DNA from: Spongilla lacustris
Taxonomy: Eukaryota > Porifera > Demospongiae > Spongillida > Spongillidae
Length of the DNA: 64,000 nucleotides
Assembly: GCA_949361645.1 (NCBI GenBank)
Contig: OX442415.1
Span: forward strand, 9,889,254 to 9,953,253
Direction of reading: 5' to 3'
The notes below the pieces were generated by a model that was not told the origin of the DNA, searched no databases, and worked only from the letters and a program-made list of their open reading frames with translations. Position 1 is the stretch's first letter. Each line of letters starts with the position of its first letter. This document shows, piece after piece, positions 34,966-44,600 of the stretch. The position numbers were made by a program, and so were the translations under genes.

Positions 34966-35042
34966 CGTCTCTTTGTTGATCATTGAGGAGAGGTGTGCAG
35001 TGACCTTGACACGATACTCCTGATGGGCAGCAATAGGGGTAC
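34966..35042 (-). CDS. FN3-like exon (minus copy)
   Basis: Mirror of 18349-18425, same 77-bp length, same acceptor (AGGCAG) and donor (GTAGGT), again reading TPIAAHQEYRVKVTAHLSSM. It is followed on minus by array C and, beyond that, by the phosphatase exon at 26466-26326. See the plus copy for interpretation. Confidence 0.5.
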
Positions 35043-36240
35043 CTGCCTACTGCAGCTGAGGGAGCATGGGAGGGGCAGAGGATGAGGAGAGGAGAATGGG
35101 AGGGGCGCAGATAAAGGGAGGGAGGGGAACAGAAAGAAATGAGGGGAATAGATAAGAGGGAGGGAGGAGAACATCTGTTCCCCTACCTCTACCTACATAT
35201 ACATGTAAACATTACAACCACCACATCCACCCCTCCTACCATTACACTTGGGGATCAGATCACCCAGGATCAGCTCAGTGCCCCATAGCATGTGGATCAA
35301 GGTGACCACATTACCCAAATTTTACTGTACATGTCTTATAAATATGCTTATGCCACATGCATGCATAATGGCCTTAGCACCTGTCCATTAAATGTTTATA
35401 GACACTCCCCTTGTGCGCACTAGTGACACTCCCCTTGTGCGCACCATAGACACTCCCCTTGTGCGCACCATACACACTCCCCTTGTGCGCACTAGTGACA
35501 CTCCACTTGTGCGCACTAGTGACACTCCCCTTGTGCGCACCAGGATCCGCGCGTGGTGTTGGGTTCCCATTTGGCACATGTACACTCCTACCCTGTGGGT
35601 ATAAGAAACTACTCAGAGGTTGACTGGATGTGCTTTGTAACTCACAATTATGGTATCCATCTGCAATCTATTAAATACCTACATGTATTACATGCAGCTG
35701 TGTTCACACCCCCAGCTGGTCCAGGATCCGCGCGTGGTGTTGGGTTCCCAGTTGGCACATGTACACTCCTACCCTGTGGGTATATGAAACTACTCACAGG
35801 TTGACTGGATGTGCTTTGTAACTCACAAGAATGGCATGCATCTCCAAGCTCTTGAATACTTATTAGCCGTGGTCACACCCCCAGCTGGTCCAGGATCCGT
35901 GCGTGGTGTTGGGTTCCCATTTGGCACATGTACACTCCTACCCTGTGGGTATATGAAACTACTCACAGGTTGACTGGATGTGCTTTGTAACTCACAAGAA
36001 TGGCATCCGTCTCCAAGCTCTTGAATAGGCCTACTTATTAGCCGTGGTCACACCCCCAGCTGGTCCAGTGTTCAGGATCCGCACGTGGTGTTGGGTTCCA
36101 TATGTTGGCACATGTACACTCCTACCCTTTGGGTATATGAAACTACTCACAGGTTGACTATGCGTGCTCAAGAATGACATCCATCTCCATAGTCCTCCCG
36201 GCATTTGGTACAGTGTTCCAGATCCACGCGTGGTGTAGGG
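35043..36240 (-). repeat. Module M2: spacer, array D and ~175-bp units, inverted
   Basis: 35043-35397 mirrors 17997-18348. 35398-35541 is a short piece of the 24-bp array (6 units). 35542-36240 holds about four ~175-bp units, including the one with TATGTTGGCACATG that matches 16170. The join at 35541-35545 (CACCAGGATCCGCGCG) cuts a 24-bp unit into a ~175-bp unit at a different point than in M1. Confidence 0.9.
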
Positions 36241-36870
36241 TCGCTACGTGGCACAGGTGCAGATTTACTGTGAGACTATATGGAACAGCTCACACCAAAT
36301 TTATACAACACTGCACCATGTTTGTTTACGTTCGCCCTTAAGTGGTCTATTAAGCTGCGCGCTACTGACGCCCGCCGCGTGAGGAATGTTACATTTATTC
36401 ATTTTTTAATGTGCGTACCTTTGATGAAGCACGTTCTGCTTTACGTGGCTACATGCACTAATGTAGCTGCAGTGCTGTACTAAGCTGCCTTGATGCTTAA
36501 GTTGACTGCCTTTGTGCGCAGTACGGTTTGTTATTAAAATCCGTGCAGCTCGCTAACTGCTATTACAGATGGCGTGGTATGGCATGATTAGCGTTCCATG
36601 AAAGAGACGGGTTATTGTTTGCTTGTTTTTCTAAAGCATTGACTTGGTAGCCGTGGCTTGACTTTGGATTCTACAGTATTTGCTCCTGCATCTGCATTGG
36701 TACATGGTGGTTACGATGATTATTTGCATAAACAAATGAAAAGTGCGCGCAACGATGTTGAAGAGAAGAAAAGTTGTGGAGGGTGGGGCTGTGCTGTGGC
36801 AGTGTATCACGTGAACGTCGTAATTATTCATGTGAGTACCTCTCGTGCATTATCTCTCGAGTCCGCCGCG
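36241..36870 (-). repeat. Part of the 1.3-kb core (M2), truncated
   Basis: Mirrors about 15430-16020. The match stops near 36868 (CTCGAGTCC then GCCGCGCATGCG), after which the 5' module begins, so about 0.6 kb of the core is missing. The exon-like frame GYDDYLHKQMKSARNDVEEK lies here on plus. Confidence 0.8.
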
Positions 36871-36950
36871 CATGCGTAAGCGCTTCGTAGCTCAAACGGT
36901 TTGCAACTTTGCTTCCAGTAAACGAATCAATACAAAAGTTAGGTCACGAG

Positions 36951-37575
36951 AGGTTGCTGTGCTTTTCCCACTAGTGCCACTGGTATATTCTGTCCCTGGT
37001 TTTGGAACATTCAGCTTGTGATACCAAAGGCAAAGGTGAGGGAGGCTCCATGAGGCTTTATTTAGAACCACATACAATAGGTGTGGACCTATTGTGAGCA
37101 CTTTATCTCCAATGTTTTATGATTGCACTATTTATCTTTTACATGTAGATCAAGTGCGATGTCAGATAAAGATTCATCCGAAGAGCAAGGTATATTTTTT
37201 GTCTCTTAATGTAGCAATGTTTATCCTAGATCCATGCATGGTTTAGGAATCCGTTGAGGATTAAACTATCTAGGGCTTAGGGAGGGAGTGTACTAAGACA
37301 AGAATTTTTTTGTTTTGGAAACTAATCCGAGCCAGTGTATGTAGTGCTACTAACGAAGCATTCATTAATGAACACATAGCTACCCTAACCCTGCAATGTT
37401 GTAGCAGACATTTAAAAAAGTGTTTACATGTTATTTTAAAGGATTTAGCAGTGATGGCATTTGTTTATAGATTAAGAATAAGCCCTGTGATTAGGTTTGT
37501 TTATCTGCAGTACTATTGGTGCATCGTACTGGCTGTGATAGTTAATAAAAACATGGGTCTCTGGGTACGAGACTA
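36951..37575 (+). repeat. Duplicated promoter/first-exon block, copy 1 (orphan)
   Basis: Matches 41435-42054 with few differences (offset about 4484). It holds the 5' module from GGTTGCTGTGCTTTTCCCAC and, at 37159-37189, the same 31-bp coding exon (ATGTCAGATAAAGATTCATC, MSDKDSSEEQ) with donor GTATAT. None of the later exons follows on plus before the Ig receptor on minus, so it is an orphan first exon. Confidence 0.75.
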
Positions 37576-38047
37576 GTTCCTCTTGGTCTTTTTGTTATGA
37601 CAGGACTCATTGCTGGCCTGGTTGCAATGCTCTGCTACAGAAGGTAAAATGCACTCATCCTCGCACAATTTGCATTCTAATGCTTTTATTATCAGGACTG
37701 AAACATGCACCATCAGAAAATACAATTGGTATGTGGTTGGATAGGGGGATTTTGTGTTTCTTTTCAATGATACTATTTCTAACCCACAGCCCTTTCCCTT
37801 ATGAGATTCCAGTGACTTCAAAGCGTGAGCCAATATTCACTGAGCTCTAATGTAATGCAACTGCCTTCACACCACCTTGCATTGGAGTGATCTCAGTAAA
37901 CAGGAGATTGTTATTTTTTTATCATATTATTTTTGATGTTTGCATACAACTTAGCTTGATGCAGTAGTTACATGCCCCTTGAAGTTGGACATCCAAAAAT
38001 GATGATAGAGACTTAGCAATAGAGATGATGGTAATTCTTAGAACTAT
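37576..38047. other. No gene recognised
   Basis: One 86-codon minus frame is open at 37573-37833 but has no recognisable domain or clear splice borders. The rest is A/T-rich. Confidence 0.4.
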
Positions 38048-39690
38048 TTACTGATACACAATGTTTCTTTTTAGTATAATGTCTTCATAACTTTCATTCT
38101 CAGTCATTATAAACTTTTGGCCCATGTCAAGCTCACTGTCTTTCATATCAACGTCTTCTCTTAAAGAAACAGTAACCTGAGTTATTGCACTGCAGAGTAA
38201 AAAAGAGAGTTTTAATCTTCTCAGGTATAGGTGTAGTGAAGAAGTGCTTACCATCTGTATCGGACGATTGCTATGACTATTATTAAGACAATGATAGCCA
38301 ATATTAGGGAAGGAGAGATAGTGGAGATTATGACTACTGCAATGGATGTCGACTCTGGCCCACCACTTTTTGCAAATGCTTGGGAGAGAATGGGAGAGAA
38401 TATTATAGCCTGCATGCAAGCAAAGGTACACTGCCTACTGCTCATAATTGTCGCACTCAGAGTTGATCCAACTGTGTTTTTGGCTTCCACTTGGAAGACA
38501 TAATGCAGATTTGCTGTGAGGCCAGTCAGCAGGATGGTGTATTGCATATCTTCCACACCAATGTCAGATGTTCCATTGACCTTATCACTGGTGGTGTACC
38601 CAGTACTGGGAGGTGACCAGAATCGAATGCTGTACACTTCCGGTGTAAATGCCACCTTTGTCACGGTCCAGGTCACCAATACTGAGGAGGTGTTCACCTC
38701 AAGTGCCTGTAGGTTCGTGGGGCTCAGTGGAAGAGATGGCCCTTTATTCAGATAGGCATATACATGTAACAGGTCAGGACAAAGGAGTGTGCTTACCACT
38801 CACAGTAATGGTAGTCTGACTGCTTCCTGATGCCGAAGCCTCACTGATGGTCACAGAGCAGTTGTAGACATACACCCCTGGGCTAGTTAGAGCCCACTGG
38901 AGGAATGGAGTCAGTTGTGTTGATTCCATCCGCCACAGCCACAGGAGCACTTTTGTTGACCACCAGATTCCAGGAGAAGATAAAGGGATAGACAACTACC
39001 CCAACTACAGTAGCAACTGCACATCAGGTGTAGCACATTGTAGGGATGCATGGTCAGAGCTCGATGTGACGGTGATTCCAAGGAGACTCCAACCATTGGA
39101 ACTATCAGACCAGGTACAAATCACCCCCATTCCATGCTCACAGAATGATACACCACCATACCTATAACTGATAGCCTGTAGGAGGTAGACTGTACCTGGC
39201 TGTGCACATACATGGAGGGAACCATTGGTCTAATGGTCACATTGCACAAATACACTCCACTGTCCTGTTCCATTGCAGGAGTGAACCACAACCTCTTTAC
39301 ATAGGAGGTAGGAGACACAGGGGTTGTGGGACCAACAAGGAGGTAGGTGTTGTTTAGAAGAAGGTTGCTATCTTTATACCACAACATGTCCACCATTGTT
39401 TGGTTGGGTAGGGCATCCACCACTGTGCATGTGCAGTTGAGAAGGAGCCTTGAGCCAGCATAGGTTAACTTAGCAACAGGATATAGATTAGCTTCAATAC
39501 ATTTACAAATAGCAACCAATGCAACAAGTGGAGACTCACTTTCCACAGTAATGGTGGTCATGACTGAATTAATTGGGTGTGTGCTATTGTCCTCCATGAC
39601 AAAAACAGTTCCATTGCATGTGTAGTTCCCTCCATCGGACACCACCAATGGAGAGAAGTAACAGCTGATGTTGGGAGATGTAGTCGACTG
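38048..39690 (-). pseudogene. Ig/FN3 single-pass receptor, 3' part, damaged in one Ig exon
   Basis: Minus-strand exons: part of an Ig domain (about 39690-39540, SDGGNYTCNGTV); a full Ig domain (39491-39162: LLLNCTCTVV, then MLWYKD and EQDSGVYLCNVTI); a third Ig exon (39101-38797, ending SPGVYVYNCSVTISEASASG); an exon with FN3 (TNLQALEVNTSSVLVTWTV ... YVFQVEAKNTVGSTL) plus a transmembrane helix (SLILAIIVLIIVIAIV) at 38741-38252; and a cytoplasmic exon 38189-38048 ending in a stop. All junctions are GT-AG, phases match, and introns are 48-62 bp. The tail has SYEDI and ends NIVYQ, a possible phosphotyrosine site. In the third Ig exon the frame must change twice (near 39025 and 38925) to read the domain, so the gene is a pseudogene or the assembly has indels. 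Its 5' end is lost in a minisatellite. Confidence 0.75.
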
Positions 39691-39694
39691 GGAT

Positions 39695-40512
39695 GCCCTC
39701 AGGGCATTGCTTATCATAAGCAATGCAATCCCAATGCATTGCATAACTTTGCTTATCATAAGCAATGCAATCCATAATAATCTATTGCATTGCACAACTA
39801 TTTTTATCATAAGCAATTTCACTCCAATGCATTGCACAACTATGCTTATCATAAGCATTGCAATCCCAATGCATTGCACAACTATGGTTATCATAAGCAA
39901 TGCAATCCATAATAATCTATTGCATTGCACAACTATTTTTATCATAAGCAATTTCACTCCAATGCATTGCACAACTATGCTTATCATAAGCATTGCAATC
40001 CCAATGCATTGCACAACTATGGTTATAAGCAGTGCAATCCCAATGCATTGCACAACTTTGTTTTAATAAGCAATGCAATCCAATACATTAATTATTTCAT
40101 TCTATTGCATGGCACAACTATGCTTAACGTAAGCAATTTAATTCCAATGTATTATAACAATGCAATCCCAATGCATTGCACAAGTATGATTATCATAAGC
40201 AATTTAATTCCAATGCTCTGCTGATTTAATTCTATTGGATTGCACAACTATGCTTATCATAAGCAATGCAATCTCAATGCATTGCACAACTATACTTTAC
40301 TTATCATAAGCAATGCAATCCAATATTGGTTTTATTCTATTGCATTGCACAAGTATGATTATCATAAGAAATTTTAATTCCAATAGTTTGCTGATTCTAT
40401 TGGTTTGCACAACTATGCTTTTTATAAGCAATTCAATCCCAATACATTGCTCAACTATGCTTATCATAAGCATTTCAAATCTATTGCATGCATTGCTGAT
40501 TTAATTCTATTG
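39695..40512. repeat. ~40-60-bp minisatellite with CAATGCATTG and CTTATCATAAG palindromes
   Basis: Units of the form TATGCTTATCATAAGCAATG, CAATCCCAATGCATTGCACA and AC repeat with varied length. CAATGCATTG is a perfect palindrome and CTTATCATAAG a near one, so each unit can form two small cruciforms. The same family occurs at 47127-47355. It abuts the cut-off Ig exon. Confidence 0.9.
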
Positions 40513-40760
40513 GGGAGGGAGAGGGGAGGGGAAGGGGGAGGGAGAGGGGAGGGGGAGGGGAAGAGGAGTGAGGTGGAAAGCACAGGGAAATTAAAAATGC
40601 CATCTTTCCCTTTGGCGTTCTTAAAATTTTGAAATGGCATTGTTACAAGTTTGCCGAGAAACCCTCCACCATGAGACTTCCCTTGAACATCACAGCAGAC
40701 TACTGTGGTGTGAACATCACAGCAGACCACTGTGGTGTGAACATCACAGCAGACGTGATG
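40513..40760. repeat. G/A-rich tract and 27-bp minisatellite (inverted copy 2)
   Basis: 40513-40575 is almost pure purine (GGGGAGGGGAAGGGGG...). 40687-40755 has about 2.5 units of the 27-bp repeat found at 14396-14610, here in the opposite orientation. Confidence 0.85.
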
Positions 40761-41029
40761 CATGCGTTGCATTCTTATAGATGCCCACCTCTCTGATGGG
40801 GATAAACTGGTGATGGAGCTTTGGGTCCTGAGAGCAGTGCTATTTTCATATATGGGCTTAGGGTTAAATGTAAACCGTTTCCCCCTACATTTGGGTCCTG
40901 AATAGGACTATACTATAAAGTCGATTAGATAAGAGATTCCTCTGCCTCGCCGTAAGGAAGGAATACTGATGTATATGGACATAACCCAAGTGGTGACCAA
41001 TCATTTATTCTAAAAACACGTTACAGTGA

Positions 41030-41605
41030 CGTAGACGTTACGACAACGGCCGGAAATTTGATCTCCCGCACGTGACGTGATATTTGTATTTTTGAACGAA
41101 CTTTGTAAGGTGAGATTGATTGCGGTAGTTGTGTTTGCTCGTGTAAGTGGTGTTTAAACAAGTGGCTTTATTAAGTTTAAGTTATGCCTAGCCTAGCGTA
41201 CGGGAAGCTACGCAACTACGCCGTCCGTATCTGTCATATGGGCCCCTTCGCCGCTAAAGAGGTTTGCTTATTTGACTTGCAAGGCCCTAAGCGAACGTAC
41301 TGTACGCCGGTTATTTGATGACCCATAATGCACTAATTATATTGCCCTAGCGAGCGTACTTTAGGCTATCTTCGTTCTGATGTCGGAAAGAATTTGTAAT
41401 CTACTTTCTCTTATTTCACTCTAGCTCGCTCTATAGGTTGCTGTGCTTTTCCCACTAGTGCCACTGGTATATTCTGTCCCTGGTTTTGGAACATTCAGCT
41501 TGTGATACCAAAGGCAAAGGTGAGGCTCCCATGAGGCTTTATTTAGAACCACATACAATAGGTGTGGACCTATTGTGAGCACTTTATCTCCAATGTTTTA
41601 TGATT
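41030..41605 (+). promoter_or_regulatory. Recurrent 5' module, copy 4 (upstream of the PD-(D/E)XK-like/kinase gene)
   Basis: Longest copy. Order: GGCCGGAAATTTGATCTCCC, TGTTTAAACAAGTGGCTTTA, GCGTACGGGAAGCTACGC, GTACTGTACGCCGG, TTTAGGCTATCTTCGTTCT, then GTTGCTGTGCTTTTCCCAC and TATATTCTGTCCCTGGTTTT, with a donor at GCAAAG/GTGAGG (41520). I infer a promoter with a non-coding first exon ending at 41519. The acceptor ACATGTAG at 41630 would place the ATG at 41640 in exon 2 of the transcript. Confidence 0.5.
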
Positions 41606-41639
41606 GCACTATTTATCTTTTACATGTAGATCAAGTGCG

Positions 41640-44600
41640 ATGTCAGATAAAGATTCATCCGAAGAGCAAGGTATATTTTTTGTCTCTTAATGTAGCAATG
41701 TTTATCCTAGATCCATGCATGGCTTAGGAATCCGTTGAGGATTAAACTATCTAGGGCTTAGGGAGGGAGTGTACTAAGACAAGAATTTTTTTGTTTTGGA
41801 AACTAATCAGAGCCAGTGTATGTAGTGCTACTAACGAAGCATTCATTAATGAACACATAGCTACCCTAACCCTGCAATGTTGTAGCAGACATTTAAAAAA
41901 GTGTTTACATGTTATTTTAAAGGATTTAGCAGTGATGGCATTTGTTTATAGATTAAGAATAAGCCCTGTGATTAGGTTTGTTTATCTGCAAGTACTATTG
42001 GTGCATCGTACTGCTGTGATAGTTAATAAAAACATGGGTCTGGGTACGAGACTAGGTATAATAGTAGTTGCAACCATCATCTATGCGTGGAGATGTTGAG
42101 CACATGTAAAATGGTAATTCGCTAGTGACTGTTAAGGGAGGCTAGCAGGTGGAGAACTCACAATATCCAGTGAGAGGTAACGAATTCGCACCTCATTGAG
42201 ATGTAGCCACTGCCTTCTTCCTGCCCCACGAATTATTTCATGCCTCAGCCACCAATGAAGTGATGGTGTTGTTAATTATGGAGTATACAAAGCACATCTG
42301 CACACTAAATTACACATACATTGTGGAGGGAAAAATTATATATACATTGGTCCCTTTTTGTGGAACGATCCCTTATATATGCATGGTATTAGAAGACATT
42401 TCAGACAATCAGAAATATAAATAAAATTGAAATTTAGTGACTCAAAGTGATAACGAATTTTAAAAAGAACTAGTTAGTATAGTTAGTCTTACATGTCCCT
42501 ATCACAATTGCCCTTTAATCTTTCCGGCGTGCATACTGTATGTCACATAGAGTATTGCTTTCCTTCCCACGTTGAACCATTATGGGATCTCAACCTTTTT
42601 ATACTTTCTGGGAGTGGAAGTATCTAATAGACTAAATTCCTAGAGATGGAGCTGGTGAGTATACGTAATATTAACAACATAGCTGTTTCTTTCACCACAG
42701 GACCCAGTACCAGTACCAGTGGACGGGGGATAAAAAGAACAGCCAAGAATACAAAAAACGTTGCTGAAGGTAAGAATTTACTGAGTTTTAAAGTAAAGTA
42801 TTTCCCGGTGGAAGCAGGTATAAAAACCATTAAAGTCATCAATACTAAGAGTTAAGTTTGTGCTGGTATATGTAGTACCTGCTGTTGCCTCATTGAAGAG
42901 GCTATAGTGTTGGCTGATGTAGTGACAAGAGTGATGGCTGATGCAGTGATGGCTGATGTAGTGACAAGAGTGATGGCTGATGCAGTGACAAGAGTGATGG
43001 CTGATGTAGTGACAAGAGGGCTGATGTAGTGACAAGAGTGATGGCTGATGCAGTGACAAGAGTGATGGCTGATGCAGATCACTCTTGTCACTACATCAGC
43101 CATCACTGCATCAGCCATCACTCTGCTAGTATAGTATACAGTGTTTTGGCATGGTTCATGGTGTGTGTGACTTAACTGACTAACACTAAGCAAAGAGGTT
43201 AGAGAATGAATGTATATGTTAGTTAAAATAAAACAGATCAGTATGTGTTTTATTCTATATCTAGTTTCAAAGAGCAGAACGATGACAAGGAGCATGAGTC
43301 GTCGATACAATGGTAAGGAAAGGATTCCGTTAATTGACTGAAGATGAAGGGTGTACAAAATCAATCATCAGATGATCAATTAGGAGGTGAAGACCAGGAC
43401 CCTCTTACAAAGAAGCTCAGGATGGAGGTGAACACTAATGCATTTTTTTTTTCTTGGAATGGTTGCATTTATTATGTAAGTGACTTTCTTTTTGCCTGGG
43501 ACATTTTCTGTAATCAATCCTCCTACCATTTCTTGTACACGGGTGGTGTACCTGCTGTTCTCATTTCCCACTTGAACTCAAGTCTGCTTGCCATCTTTTA
43601 ACTTGTGCCCTTAGTGTATCTTTTGCATGTTTTTATTACGTTGAGATTTACATGATTTACCTTCTTTGCTGCATCTCATGATGGTTAGAAGGAGCAAAGA
43701 TCAAGATTTACAAGCACAGGTATGGATAGCAATGCTAATTTGTAAAGTGCATACAGGTTTGCTGTATGCTGTTTTCTACTTCCTCTTTACTTCTCATTCC
43801 CCTCTTCCTCCTTCCCTTTGCCTCCCTTTCCCCTTCCCTTCCCCTCCTCTTCTCTATTCCCTTCCCCTCCCCTTTCCCGTTTCCTCTCTCCACTTTTCCC
43901 TCCTCTTCTCCTCCTCCCCTTCCTCCATCCCTTCCCTCGCTTCTTCCTCTTCCTTTTCCTCTTCCGCTTTTTTTCTCCTCAGCTATTTCTTCTTGTAATT
44001 CTCTTCCTCTTCCTTTTCTTTCTCTTTAGAACTTCCTCCTTTCTTCCTCATTTTCCTCCTTCCTTTTCCTTCCTCTTTCTCCCTCCTCTACTTCTGCCAC
44101 TTCTTCTTTTACCTCTTTTCTACTTCTTCTACTTCTTCTCCTCCTTATGTCATGAACCAGATTATAAACTAATGTGATCTTGCTCTACCGACCTAATTTT
44201 CACTACCATTCTTCATCTGTTTTACAAGTGTGTGTGTATGTGAGAGAATTAGTTGTAGGCTTCAGATGCATGAAATAAAATAGAGCAACTAAAGTAGCAC
44301 TCTGAAGTCACGTATTTAAAATAGGGTGCTAACTTAGTTATGAACAAGCTTCTGTTTGTGCCCATAACAGCTATTTTGGTCACATCATTTCAATTTAGGA
44401 GTTTAGAAAATGGAATGTATACACGACGGTATACAAACAAACGTACTTGCGGTGTCATAAATGGTCTATCTGGTACTGTTAAGGAAAAATACCTTTGTAA
44501 CATGGCATTTAAATTCAGCCACATTAGCATAGATTCAGCTAGAGTAAGGATGAAATTGGAAGCCAGTAGCAATTGCAGTGAGTTCACTATTGTATTTTCA

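Noticed and set aside
28015..34983. Minus- and plus-strand frames up to 748 codons (TSDTPLVR, ALVTLPLC types)
   Set aside because: Same 24-bp array in inverted orientation; open on both strands for the same reason.
38048..38189. ITAM in the receptor tail
   Set aside because: The second Tyr is followed by Gln and the stop, so Y-x-x-L/I is not repeated.
43766..44177. Leu/Phe/Pro-rich membrane-like proteins
   Set aside because: They come from the pure pyrimidine tract in an intron; any such tract translates to Leu/Ser/Pro/Phe.
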